64,000 nt of DNA from Plazaster borealis (lineage: Eukaryota > Echinodermata > Asteroidea > Forcipulatida > Labidiasteridae), in the NCBI GenBank assembly GCA_021014325.1, contig CM037460.1:14675486-14739485 (forward strand). Direction: 5' to 3'. Positions within the stretch are counted from its first letter, which is position 1; each line of letters starts with the position of its first letter. Of this stretch, positions 44,657-55,800 are shown one piece after another. The notes under the pieces are model-generated. The model was not told where the DNA came from. It ran no database searches and saw nothing but the letters and a program-made list of their open reading frames with translations. A program made the position numbers and the translations under genes.

Positions 44657-45489
44657 TTCACTCTTGTAGACTCCATCTCCAAACAGAGAAAACTTGATGT
44701 ACAGGCTTCAGGACATCCTGGGGTTTTGGGTTTGGTTTTTTAAGTCAGAGTTTTCCTTCTCCCAGATGGGTTGCCTTCCATGGCTTTACGAGCCCCATAT
44801 GCCCGGGTTTCGAATCAGAGTGCCTTCTCCTAGGTGGGCTGACTCCCGTGGCTGACGAGCCCCACCTGCCCGGAGCGATCTGGTTTTAAGGCGCCAGAAT
44901 CCCGCCTGCACACCTCTGCCCACAGTTCTAAACAGGGGTCGGCACAGGAAACCGGGCAGTAGGAGTTTGACTAGGAGAGGCTTTTTGAGAAGCTGGCCGT
45001 ATGGGATATTTCATGGGCGAGAAGTGGATCGATACTTCACACAGTCCCGGCCATTCCTAGCCCTTTGACCCCCAAAATTGAATGACCATCTCTTTTAAAA
45101 TGCATGATGTAAAAATAACAATTGCGCATACATTTAATAATGTAATTACTGGTTTGAGGATCTGTCAATTTTGCGCGAAATAGAATAATGCAATATTTAA
45201 CAGGCTTGATATATTTCCTACTTTAATCTGATTTGTCCCACCGTTTCCCATTCATTAAATCGTTAATGAGATATAAATTAATCAGACTACAGTACTCCTT
45301 ATAACATTAAAATGTATACAAGTACTTTTAACTCCATCCAAAGCAGTTTGAATTCATCAAATCTTTCATCTCTCTCTTTGTCATCAAGAACTGCCCTTTT
45401 CATTTTTATGTACTGTTTTTTGTTTTAATACAGTGATTACAATTACCCAATCTTTTGCTGTATTTTATGTAACCTATGTATACCAAAAT
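44657..45489. other. No gene
   Basis: 44700-45070 (GCCCGGGTTTCGAATCAGAG, GCTGACGAGCCCCACC, AACCGGGCAGTAGGAG) may be the 5' leader of the minus-strand LINE fragment. The rest is AT-rich and unassigned. Confidence 0.4.
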
Positions 45490-45701
45490 CAGTGTTCTCC
45501 AACCTATAGAAAAGACGTGGCGCTCCGCTTTTTTTTTTTGAGCACACTAGTAACACGGAATTTTTCTCGGGGCCCTTGAGCGGGCCCCGGAATCCACCAC
45601 GCCGTAAGGGCTTCGCGCTTCGCACTCGCATTGTACGTATCCCCTCGCAGTTTTCACCACACCAAGCACCAACCTTTAATTTTCAATGTTGGAGAACACT
45701 G
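45490..45701. mobile_element. MITE with CAGTGTTCTCCAAC termini
   Basis: 212 bp, 14-bp inverted ends CAGTGTTCTCCAAC/GTTGGAGAACACTG; flanked by CAAAAT at 45484-45489 and 45702-45707. The interior is GC-rich (GGGGCCCTTGAGCGGGCCCC). CAGTG ends are common in hAT elements, but the flanking repeat is only 6 bp. Confidence 0.8.
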
Positions 45702-45711
45702 CAAAATGTAA

Positions 45712-45741
45712 TGCACAACTACAATATATTGTAGTTGTGCA
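45712..45741. repeat. 30-bp perfect palindrome
   Basis: TGCACAACTACAATA followed by its exact reverse complement with no loop. Just outside the MITE at 45490-45701. Confidence 0.9.
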
Positions 45742-46082
45742 ATTATTTTTTGGGGAGTTGCAGCAGGAAGAGCTCTGGGCCATATGTATTGAATGATTAC
45801 TATTTGTCCGACCAATAATGCATTTTCCTAAAACAGACCAAAAAGTATTCTTAGGTATTGCTGCACATACAGTCAATTGTTTTCAGTAAACTGTTAGTTA
45901 GAGTATGTTTGTTAGAGCATGCACAGCATTTTCTTTAAGCAATTAAGTAAGCATAAACAGATGACATTTCAGATGATGTTTCAGCTAAAACAAGAGCAAC
46001 GAATTGATTGCAAATTTTCACAGGTTGGTTTTAAGGATGGGAATGAATGAACCCTTTCAGAAGCTGTGATGTAGTATTCCTT

Positions 46083-46459
46083 GGGTCTGTATACGTTTGG
46101 TAATTTGAACCAACTGTTTGTTTCAATCCTATAAAGTTGTGGAAATATACCACTAAAACTAACCTGTGCAAATTTCATATCAAAAGGTGATGCGTTTTTG
46201 AGATATTGCAGAAAATCTGGAGCAGTTATGTCCACGCAGGAATCTGCTATTGGAATACACAATCTGAGAAACGTTACTGTCAGTAACGCTTCTCAGATTC
46301 AAATTTTCGTGGATAAAAAGTGATATCTTTTTCCATAACTGCAGTACTTCTAAGTGAAAAATGCATTATACTATCCAAAGCTGTTGTACTTCTTACCAAG
46401 TAAGTTTTTATTTCCAATAATTTTCAGAGTCATTACCAAACATATACAGACCCTTTAAT
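46083..46459. mobile_element. MITE family A copy
   Basis: Ends GGGTCTGTATACGTTTGG and CAAACATATACAGACCC. Interior as in 29476-30262, with the central palindrome GAAACGTTACTGTCAGTAACG. Confidence 0.8.
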
Positions 46460-46533
46460 AGACTCATTTCTATAATACCATCTCCAAATAAATATTTATG
46501 TGGATTCTTGTTATCAAGGCTTAAAAAATAATT

Positions 46534-47760
46534 AGCTGTTTCGTAGCGCAGCGCAGCGAAACAGCTCTTGTTTTTGTTAAAGTTTTTTTATTTTTTTATT
46601 TTTTATTTGTATGTTTCAGTCAAAGCGGTTTTTTACATAGTTCCTAAAGAGCAATTGCAATGAAACTTTCAGTGATGAAAGGTATTGGTGGACTAATGGT
46701 CCTAAAACAATGACGTCATGATGACGTCATCGCCTGTCACGTGACGTCATCTGAAAGATAATTGATTTTAAATATGTTAAAATCTATATCAAATCAGCCA
46801 CAAGAGACCGTTAATTTCTGTTTGCGGGATTGGGTAGGGATAAATCAGGTCTTCATTTTGTTTCGTGTGCGTGACCTCACATGACCTCTACTTCCGGTCG
46901 AAACCGGAAGTGCCTCGTAATTCAAAAGTGGCAAAAGTTATGAAGTTGCTTTTCAACAATGTTAGTGTCTGGCAAGGGTGGGCAGTTCAAAAAAAATGTC
47001 AATGACGTCACAATACGCAAGAGCGCCCTCTAGCGACAGGTTGGAAACTCGTCAAAATGGACTTTTTGAAGATGTGTGTGGTGAAGTTTTGTGCAATCAC
47101 TTCAAACTTTACACATATGTTGATCGTCAGGCAGCCATCATATGTGTGAAGTTTTAGATCAATGACGTCATCGGGGGTCACGTGACGCGGCATTAAAGGT
47201 GCACTTTTTTAAGTCGTATATCTCCCGAAGTATTAGTGCGATCATGTTGAAACTTGGCAAGTCGTTAGATAATGGCAAGTTCTTGTTGAACTAGTAATGA
47301 CGTTATGATGACGTCATCACACGATTTGTTATGATTTTTTCATTTTTTGCCCTTTTAAGTCAGAAATTGCTAATGGAACATGCTTTAATCAAAATTCTTT
47401 TTTAATTATATGTTGATCGTCAAACAGCCATCATATGTGTGAAGTTTCTGATCAATGACGTCATCGGGGGTCACGTGACACGGCATTAAAGGTGCACTTT
47501 TTGAAGTCGTATATCTCTCGAAGTATTAGCGCGATCATGTTGAAACTTGGTAGGTTGTTAGATATTGGCACGTTCTTGCAAATTTTGAAGTCACGTCATG
47601 ATGACGTCATCACACAATTTGTTATGATTTTTTCATTTTTTGCCCCTTTAAGTCAGAAATTGCTAACGGAACATACTTTAATCCTAATTCTTTTTTAAAC
47701 AGGCTTGATATGTCATAACTGCTTCGAAAAAAAATTGTGGTCATCATGACGTCATAATTT
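46534..47760. repeat. Repeat rich in TGACGTCA, with internal 293-bp direct duplication
   Basis: Starts with a hairpin (AGCTGTTTCG/CGAAACAGCT, 46534-46566). Two direct copies start at 47116 and 47409 (TATGTTGATCGTCA, GGCATTAAAGGTGCAC, GTATATCTC, GCGATCATGTTGAAACTTGG). TGACGTCA occurs nine times: 46711, 46722, 46742, 47003, 47163, 47309, 47456, 47602, 47747. GTCACGTGAC recurs beside three of them. No coding capacity seen. Confidence 0.8.
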
Positions 47761-48186
47761 GTCAGGTTATATTGTCTTAAAGGTACAGTTTTACAAGATA
47801 TAAAGACAATGAAGTCAATCGTACTAGGCATTAAATATTGTATTATTAACTTGATTATGTACACACTACAAGACTTTCATATTCACTTGAGTAATTTGAA
47901 AAAAATATAAGCCAAACAGCTCTGCATGTGTGCACAAATGCAATTATGTCTAGTTGTCTTTGTCATCGTGGAGAAAAATTCTCTGTAAATCCGATCTTGT
48001 TCATAGGCCATCTAAATACACACAAGAACATACAAAATATAAAATAAATATGGAACCGTTATTTCGGGGGGGGGGGGGTAATGGAAAGAGCCTTTTTTTA
48101 ATGAGATTTTCATGGGTTGGATTCAGAGGGGAAACTTTGTTTTGTTATTTTTGTTTTTCTATAAAATAAACAAAATTGGTACATGT
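47761..48186. other. No gene
   Basis: AT-rich, with a G-run at 48065-48077. Nothing recognised. Confidence 0.35.
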
Positions 48187-48500
48187 ATGCACAAATATTT
48201 TTCCTGGGGGATCAGTAGTAACTAAGGTTTGTGGTAACACCATTAGCTTTCTAATGGAATGCTCTGTAATGGGATGTAGCTGGTCTAAAAGGAACCGGTT
48301 CCTTGGGTTCATAAAACATTTATTCATAAAACGTAGAAAACAATTTATCCATAATACAATTTATGCACAATTTTGTTTCCGTGGAATCAGTAGGAACTAA
48401 GATTTGTGGTCACAATTAGCTCTCTAATGGGTTGTAGTATGGTCTAAAAAGAACTAGTTTCTTGGATTCACAAAAGCATTTGTTCATAAAACGATGAAAT
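48187..48500. repeat. Direct duplication, period 176 bp
   Basis: ATGCACAA, ATCAGTAG-AACTAAG-TTTGTGGT, ATTAGCT-TCTAATGG, TGGTCTAAAA-GAAC and TTCATAAAACG occur in the same order from 48187 and from 48363. Confidence 0.75.
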
Positions 48501-48779
48501 ACCCCACCACACAATGAGCTTTCACCGCTGTCCAATTTAACAGTATTTCTAGAGGTTGTACATAGAACACTTTCGTTCAATGTTTTGTATTTGTTTAAAG
48601 AATGTAAATTGTGTAAATACTTTTTTTTTAGTGAAATTGTAAATTGTGAATATTTTCCATAGTGATTTGTGTCCATTTTTATTAGGTTATACAAATTTCA
48701 CTTCCAACGAATGCTGTTGGGAAGCACAATTAATTTATTGAATTCATGTATTTATGACTTAATCACAGATCTTTATTAA

Positions 48780-49145
48780 AGGTATTAAAGCGAATTGGTT
48801 GAGCTGACAATGTTCATGTTTTGTTTGAAAATTCATATACATGAAATAACAAACCTGTGAAAATTTGATCTTAATCCATTGCGAGTCAGGAGAAAATAGT
48901 GAAAAACCACGCACAATTTTCATCATGTAAACATATTGTCCTTAATTTTGGTTGTAATAACTGAAATCAGCTAGGTTTTTTTTTCAGGTTATCAGATAAA
49001 GTTTTCTCGAATATAACTTAATTTCAGAGGGAAATACTTCACAGAAAAAAGTGGTTCAAGTATGAACCTCATAATTAGTGAGTTTTATACTAAAATTAAA
49101 CAATTTTATTTTTTATTTTTACCAATCCTGTATAATACCTTTAAG
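48780..49145. mobile_element. MITE family H, second copy
   Basis: AGGTATTAAAGCGAATTGGT at the left and ACCAATCCTGTATAATACCT at the right are imperfect inverted ends; interior shared in reverse with 20700-21020. Confidence 0.7.
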
Positions 49146-49788
49146 ACCTGTAAGTAGAAACTAAGGGCTTTTCCAAACCTTGGCTTAGGCTCAGGCTTGG
49201 CCTCTGTTGAAGCACCGTGCAATATGCACACTGCTCCCAAATTGCCGACGGCGCCTGAAATTGAGCATAAACCTAGGTTTGGAAAATGCCCCAGGTAATT
49301 TTCGCTTTATCAATAGACGAAGTACAGTATTGTTAGTTGTCAAGAAAAAAAATTTAAACTCCACACCGCCACCAATCCTCAAGAGAAATGTTGCCGTCTC
49401 ATATTGTAAAAGTCAAGAAAATAGCAACTGTGAACAATTGCTTATTTTGTTTGCCAGTCAAAATTAGCTTGACATGAAAACGCATAATATCCCTGAAAAA
49501 AATAACTGCTATTCATTGCTTTCTTAACAACATGACAAACAAATTTAAATAAATTTTTACAGGTTGGTTTATTTTTGCAACTAGATAGAAATGAGTGAAC
49601 TCTACCAAAACCAATTATGTATTTTGCATGACCTTTAACCTTTCAACATAATTACACAAGAGTCAATTTCTTGACAAATGATGAAGAAAAGAAAAGAGCA
49701 ATGGAATACATGTATTATGTTTATTTTTCAATCATTTGAAAAGTATTTGTGCAAACAATTGGTCGGTGTTGACTATAAGTCTAGATCA
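49146..49788. other. No gene
   Basis: GGCTTTTCCAAACCTTGGC (49168) and GGTTTGGAAAATGCCCC (49276) are inverted, making a foldback of about 125 bp. The rest is unassigned. Confidence 0.45.
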
Positions 49789-50158
49789 ATTGTTTACGCT
49801 TGGTAATTGGAACCCTCTGTTTGATTCAATCCTATATAGTTGCAGATATATACCATAAAACTAACCTGTGAAAATTTCTTGTCAAAAGATGGTAGCGTTT
49901 TTGAGAAACTTCCGAAAATCTGGAGCGGTTTTGTCCACGCCTGAAGAATAATATGCAATTGGAATACACAATCTAAGAAACGTTACTGTCAGAAACGCTT
50001 CTCAGGTTCAAATTTTAGGGGATAAAAAGTGCAGTACTTCTAAGTGAAAAGTTTCTCAAAATGCATTATACTATCCAAAGCTGCTGTACTTTTTACAAAG
50101 TAAGTTTTTATTGCCATTCATTTTCAGAGTAATTACCAAACGTATACAGACCCTTTAA
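49789..50158. mobile_element. MITE family A copy
   Basis: Right end CAAACGTATACAGACCC is intact; the left end is diverged (TTTACGCTTGGTAATTGG). Interior matches 46083-46459. Confidence 0.75.
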
Positions 50159-51189
50159 GGCAATGAATAGCTGGGAATATGAGCTAAAAACGTTGTATCT
50201 CCTGACATCACTGACGTCACGTGCGAGTTTGAAATTGTCCAAGTCATTGTATCTCACTTAAAATAGTCGGGATGTAATAACATTGGTTTTCGCTGCTGCA
50301 TACTCCTAAGGAAGGAATGCAAAGTTAAACAGGCGGTAACTAAAGGTTAGCCTCCAGGTTTTTATTTATAGGTTTTCTGGGGTTCAACCTCGAAGTACCT
50401 CAATTTACCACTTGTTTAATTTTGCATTTCTCCCCATGGAGTTGAGATGGTGTAAGGAATGCTTCAAACCTAATGGACAGAAGTAATACCGTGTGGAACT
50501 TCAAAGTTTGATACTTGATTTAAGAGCGCCTGATAACTGCCAATTATACTTTTATAACAGTATGTTTTCTTGCTGAACCACAAACACAAAATCCTCCTTT
50601 CTGTTTATTTGTATTTATCAGAAAACTCTAGATACTTTTAACATTGCAATAGTTATAATTTAAATTTATTTTCAAGAAAATTAATAAAGCAACTTCATTA
50701 TATAAACTAATAAGTTTGAGTGTCACTTTCTGAGAAGATCCAGATTCTGCAGTTATTTTTTTTAAAACAATTCCTGCAAACTTCGGAGGCTTGTGTGATT
50801 AAGCTTAAAAATTAAATACAGGTATATAGGTATCAAATTAAAAGTGAGCGACATTGAAACTGACTTAACACAGAAAATGCTTTAAGTCTGCAATAAATAC
50901 ATTACATTAATCTTGGTTTGAAATATTTAATAAATAAAATTGTACATGTACAAACTGTACATGTAATTTTCTTTTTAATTTATTTAAGTTAAAATTTTAA
51001 ACCAAGTGCTTTAAAGATGCATTACGCAATAGAAAGTGAATTCATTGTGTTAATTCGGACAATTGTTAGGTCACTAATAATAATACAAAAATTTTAAAAA
51101 GAAGCAAAATTTCATAGAATATTATTTGTTTTAAGCACTTTTTACTCAGTGCTTTCCCTAGTACTGTGAACAAAATCTGAAGGCATAAA
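50159..51189. other. No gene
   Basis: Opens with CTGACGTCACGTG (one more TGACGTCA). Otherwise AT-rich and unassigned. Confidence 0.35.
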
Positions 51190-51400
51190 TATTCAAGTGG
51201 GATATGAACCCAGGACCTTTGCCATTCTAGAGCAGATGTCTTACAACCAGACCACCGAGCTTGTCCTGTATGGCAAAGGTCGTGGGTTCGAATCCCACCG
51301 AGTAATGTGCCTGTGGATTTTGATTTAAAAAATTTTATTTACAAGACTCAGGAAAAGTAATGAGTAGACAGTGCTTAACACACATCAGTGCATGGGTAAA
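51190..51400. mobile_element. Head-to-head tRNA-derived SINE pair (family T)
   Basis: Minus head at about 51255-51192 (ATATGAACCCAGGACC, CTAGAGCAGATGTCTTACAA); plus head partial at about 51263-51300 with B box GGTTCGAATCC (51285-51295) and body TGGATTTTGATTT ... CAGTGCTTAACACACATCAG. Same mirrored layout as 21270-21395. Confidence 0.75.
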
Positions 51401-52124
51401 AATCCTTTAAATTTCATAGAGCTGCTTAAAAGAAAACACTGATTGATAAATTCATTTATGAAGGACAGACTAATACGAAATCATAATGGAACCTCTCGCA
51501 AACTTGAGCTTATGCTTGAAATTACTTTGGCTAGACTTTGTTTTGTTCACACAACCAAACAACATCTTCTATATTAGCTCAAACACACAAAATCTTCATT
51601 ATCAAATTGAGTTTCAAATCAAAACTGAAACAACTGCAATTATGCCAACAATGTGCAGTCTGTGTCGTCCAACTCCGTCCATTTCTTAGTCGGTATCCCT
51701 GTATCCAAATTGAAACAGCATAGCTGATGTGGGATTCATAAAATGCACCAGACTATTTTTCCTTTCCAGCCTCAGTATGGGCTCATCCCTCAAACGAGGC
51801 ACTTCTTTGGTCCCAAACGATGTCAGCACCATGCTTCCAAGCATTATCCGTAGGTTGAGACGGTTTGTGTTGCACTTTCTCAATGACTTTTTCATATAAG
51901 CGTGTTATTTACATGTCTGGGTATTGCCTGGATTAAATTTAGCTTCTTTGTTTGTGTAATTAATTAAGTATTATAATTTGGTTACATCTACCATTGACAA
52001 TTGATGTATTTTGCACACAAAGGATGCTTACAGAGTTTTGTCCTGCCCCCTACTGACCAAATTACTGGAACGTGTTGATTGACACCCCCTCTAGGATGTG
52101 TGGCAGCTGCTGATATCATAGCCT
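51401..52124. other. No gene; possible 3' flank of MPHOSPH6
   Basis: No domain-bearing frame. No AATAAA on the minus strand stands out as the MPHOSPH6 polyadenylation signal. Confidence 0.3.
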
Positions 52125-52515
52125 GAACATCTGACGTCACACATCGAGGCTTGTGAATAACGCCAGATACCTGCCTTGAGCACCTGGCCGGATCCTGCCA
52201 GATGTACCTTTGACCTCGCATCCATTTCACACGGAGATTCGCAGTCAATTCACCCGTACATGTAAACATATTACATAGTGAATAAAACAGCATTACATGC
52301 ATGTAAAACCATTATGCACACGCTGCATGCAGACGATCGAAAGTGCAAGCTGACAAACTACATCACCTTGGACTAATCATAACACATAAATGGAAAGCTT
52401 ACGTCACTGCACGTTTATCCAATGAAATCATTGTATCCAATGAAATCATTGGGCCTGTAAGACCAGTGAGGATAAAGACAGGGGACCAGTCTACTGATAT
52501 GGCAAAAATGAGCTG
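52125..52515 (+). mobile_element. Dispersed repeat M, copy 2
   Basis: Second copy of the unit at 31096-31515, same orientation, 21 kb away. It lies just beyond the 3' end of MPHOSPH6, so it may form part of that gene's 3' UTR or flank. Confidence 0.75.
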
Positions 52516-52685
52516 ACTGGTTTGTACAGTGTGGTTAAGACAATGGAAATAATCACAAGTGTCAGCATGTGCTGACATCTGCCCTCATGGTCTCATTTGA
52601 TGGTTTTAAACTTATAGTACATATTTCCATGGCAATGAATGCCCGTTGTCTGGCACCCAGATCCTTCTTAATGCTGCCGATAGCT

Positions 52686-52809
52686 TCATTCATCTGGTGG
52701 CTTCTTGAACTCTCTCTTGACTTTTTTCATTGGTTCACTTCCAGTGGCTTGCGACCGTTGCCGTTTAGTGGTGAACTTATTCCCTACCGTGTTGACTAAC
52801 GTACTGTAG
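52686..52809 (-). CDS. MPHOSPH6: MPHOSPH6 exon 5 and stop
   Basis: YSTLVNTVGNKFTTKRQR and a basic tail ending KKPPDE, TGA at 52688-52686. Acceptor GTAACAG. Confidence 0.93.
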
Positions 52810-55800
52810 CTGTTACCAAATGAAACATAAAGTTGATCAACATACATTTCACCCAGTCAAGCGTTAATACAAATAGAGAGACTTTCCTTCAGGAAGGAGG
52901 TCGTTTGTTTGAGGATTCATAGATCTAGAACCCACCTTCTGGCCATTTCTTCATCAGATACCGTCATCTCTCGCTCTTTCTGCTCAGATTTTTTCTCCAG
53001 TTCTTCAGCTACCAGATTTTGCATTATTTTCTAAAATGAAAATAAAATAAGTTATTTTATTTCTATTGCCAAAAGCGGTTGTTGAACCTTATCGTCACCG
53101 AACTGGCGGCTACAGTGTTACTGTTACAGTGTTACTAAGGGTGCAAAGAACGTCCTATACTTCAATGCATGATGGCGCGAGAATCTAGCCATAGCCGTAG
53201 CTGTAGCCTCAAATTCTGACACAGCCAAAGCAGAGACCAAAGGAACCCTTGTTCTTGTTGACTGATGGGAAAATGGAAATAACTGGCTGGATTTAACTTA
53301 CTTCGATTGCTGGGTTCATTCCTTTGAATGACATCCGGCCAAACTTCAACTCTTTACACACTGCATGGCTTGACTCCACCTCATATTTGCTCCTGAAAAC
53401 AAAAAATTATATACAAGATCACAGTCTTATGCTAAATTGCAAGGACCTTTTTTTTAAAACACAATTTGGGGTCTTCCTAGAATTCCAATGCTTTGCCCCT
53501 CCCCAAGCCAGGCAAATGTCAGCTTTTAGTAGTTTTAACTCCATTTCCAGAAAAAAAATACAGCTTTTTCTTACTCCTTTGCTATTATTTCTGGTAGGTC
53601 AAGAACCCAGTGCGTCTCATCCACCCTGCGTCGTTCTTCTTCCTCAATTTCCTTTTGAATGTCATTTTCTTGACTTCGTTGCATAAACTGCGAGGATATT
53701 AAAAAAGGAACAATTCTTTTTAGAATTCAACATTTAAAAAACTTAACATTAGTAATGACTATGAAACACATGAAACGTCCATTATATTGACCCACTTTTT
53801 TTATTTCAACTGTATACTATTTACTAATTTATTATTACAGGTTTTATGGAGGAAGGAAATTATTTATTCAACTTGTAAAAAAAAGGGTAACTCAATTGTC
53901 GGTCTGTCTGGTTTAAGTTTAAAATTTAAGGCTCGACTTGAATATAAAGAAATAGTTTCGACAAAATGAAAACAAAGGGATGTTAATTAAATATGATTTA
54001 ACATGAATGTTGGGGGAAAAGTTCAAAATTGTTGTGGACTGGATGGTCAGGTGTGAAACAGCACTAATGGCATGATACTTGGTGACAGGAGCAGGGGCTC
54101 AGCACTCTGACTCCATGGGAACTGATCACAGTGATAATTAATACAAGGCATATTATTAGACCCAGTAACTGGGGCGCTGTGCTCCTTTTTTCGAAATTTT
54201 GACATCATCGGTCGGGGTCGTACTAGCGCCCCAGCTTGTCGTTGTATATTCCCAAAGCAAAACTCAATTTGGCGATCCCACACTCTCGGCAGTATCCACG
54301 GGTGCCCTGCCTTAACCGTGATGACCACGTGATTGAGGCAGGGCACCTGTCAAATTTTAGCGGGGTGCCCTGCCTCAACCGTGACGACTACGGGGTTGAA
54401 GCAGGACACCCGTCTAAAGGTTGTCAGGTAGGGCACCCGTGGATACTGCCGAGAGTGGGATGAGTTTTGCTTTGGGAATATACAACAAGCTGGGGCGCTA
54501 GTACAACCGACGATGTCGAAATTTCGAAAAAGGAGTACAGCACCCCAGTTACTGGGTCTAGCATATTGTGGTAAGAATTTAGGAAAAATATTCACTAAAC
54601 TTAGCTTAATGATTGATGATAGGCTATGACAATGGCCAAAACAACTGAGGCATATATAGGAACAGACGTATGAAGCCCGATTCCTTGTGATTGTGGCATC
54701 TCAGAATCTCAGAAGTGTAACTGAACATCGCCGATCGGCATCATTGTTCAGGCATCAGATGTAGGAAGCCAAAACCACACACGTTTACATGGTTGTGGTT
54801 ATGAGAATGAGGGTTCCTCTGTGGTGAGAGGGAGGGGAGGGGATCGGGAGTGTTCATCACCCTCACACTCCCCACCCCTTCAATTCAATTGTCAATCCTA
54901 ACCCTAACCTGCTAACCCCTTAACTCTAACCCTAACTTGCTAACCCTACCCCTACCCCTAAACCCAATCCCCCAAGGCCTCACCCCTCCCCCACCCTAAC
55001 CCTCACTAGTCTCAGTGCTTTCGGTCTCAGTGACCCTCACCACCGTCACGTGGTTGTGGCTTCATCATAATCATACATCTGACTGATGCCACAACCACGC
55101 AAACGTGCCGTGGTTGTGGCTTCATCAGTTCATACTAATGTAATGAAGGCTTGAAGCCACAACCACAGCCGTTGTAATGTGCGTGGTTGTGGTAAGGAAT
55201 TTGGCTTCATACGTCTGTTCGTATTATATAACTCAAACAATTACAACAGGGCAACCCCCACCCACACTGCATCCTAGCCCTGGTAGGACGTCAGTCAGTG
55301 TACACTGACGTCCTGGGTATAAAGCGCCTCTACAATGCGAACATATTTTGAAGTAATGTTTTTTCATAATTTTACCTGATTTAAGAAGCTGAAATTCCGT
55401 TCCTATATTCTTTATACACTAGTCCGTAACTCACTATTGATGGGTCAAACAATAACAATTTCGTCCACGAATGACATTATTCTAGCAAATAAGTCCGAGT
55501 TGTGCACTACCGTTTAGGCTATATCATCGTGTACCAATTGACTGTGTAGGCTCAGGCGCGCATGCGCGACATGCATAGCAACCTGACCGACTTCCGCTAT
55601 GCAAAGGACGCACATGCGCTGAAGCATTCACGTCTTGTCAGTTTTGGCCTGTCGCCGAGAATGCATAAATTTCCATTTTATTTTCACAATAATGTCATCC
55701 AAGGATAAAATTGGCAATTCTGAATAGAGCAGGCGTAAGGTTCAGGACACAAGGAACATGTGAGTCAAGTTTCAGCTTCCTCAAAAAGGTAAAAATATGA

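Noticed and set aside
54896..55010. True telomere or chromosome end
   Set aside because: The CCCTAA words are degenerate, about 115 bp long, and enclosed by a foldback with genes on both sides.
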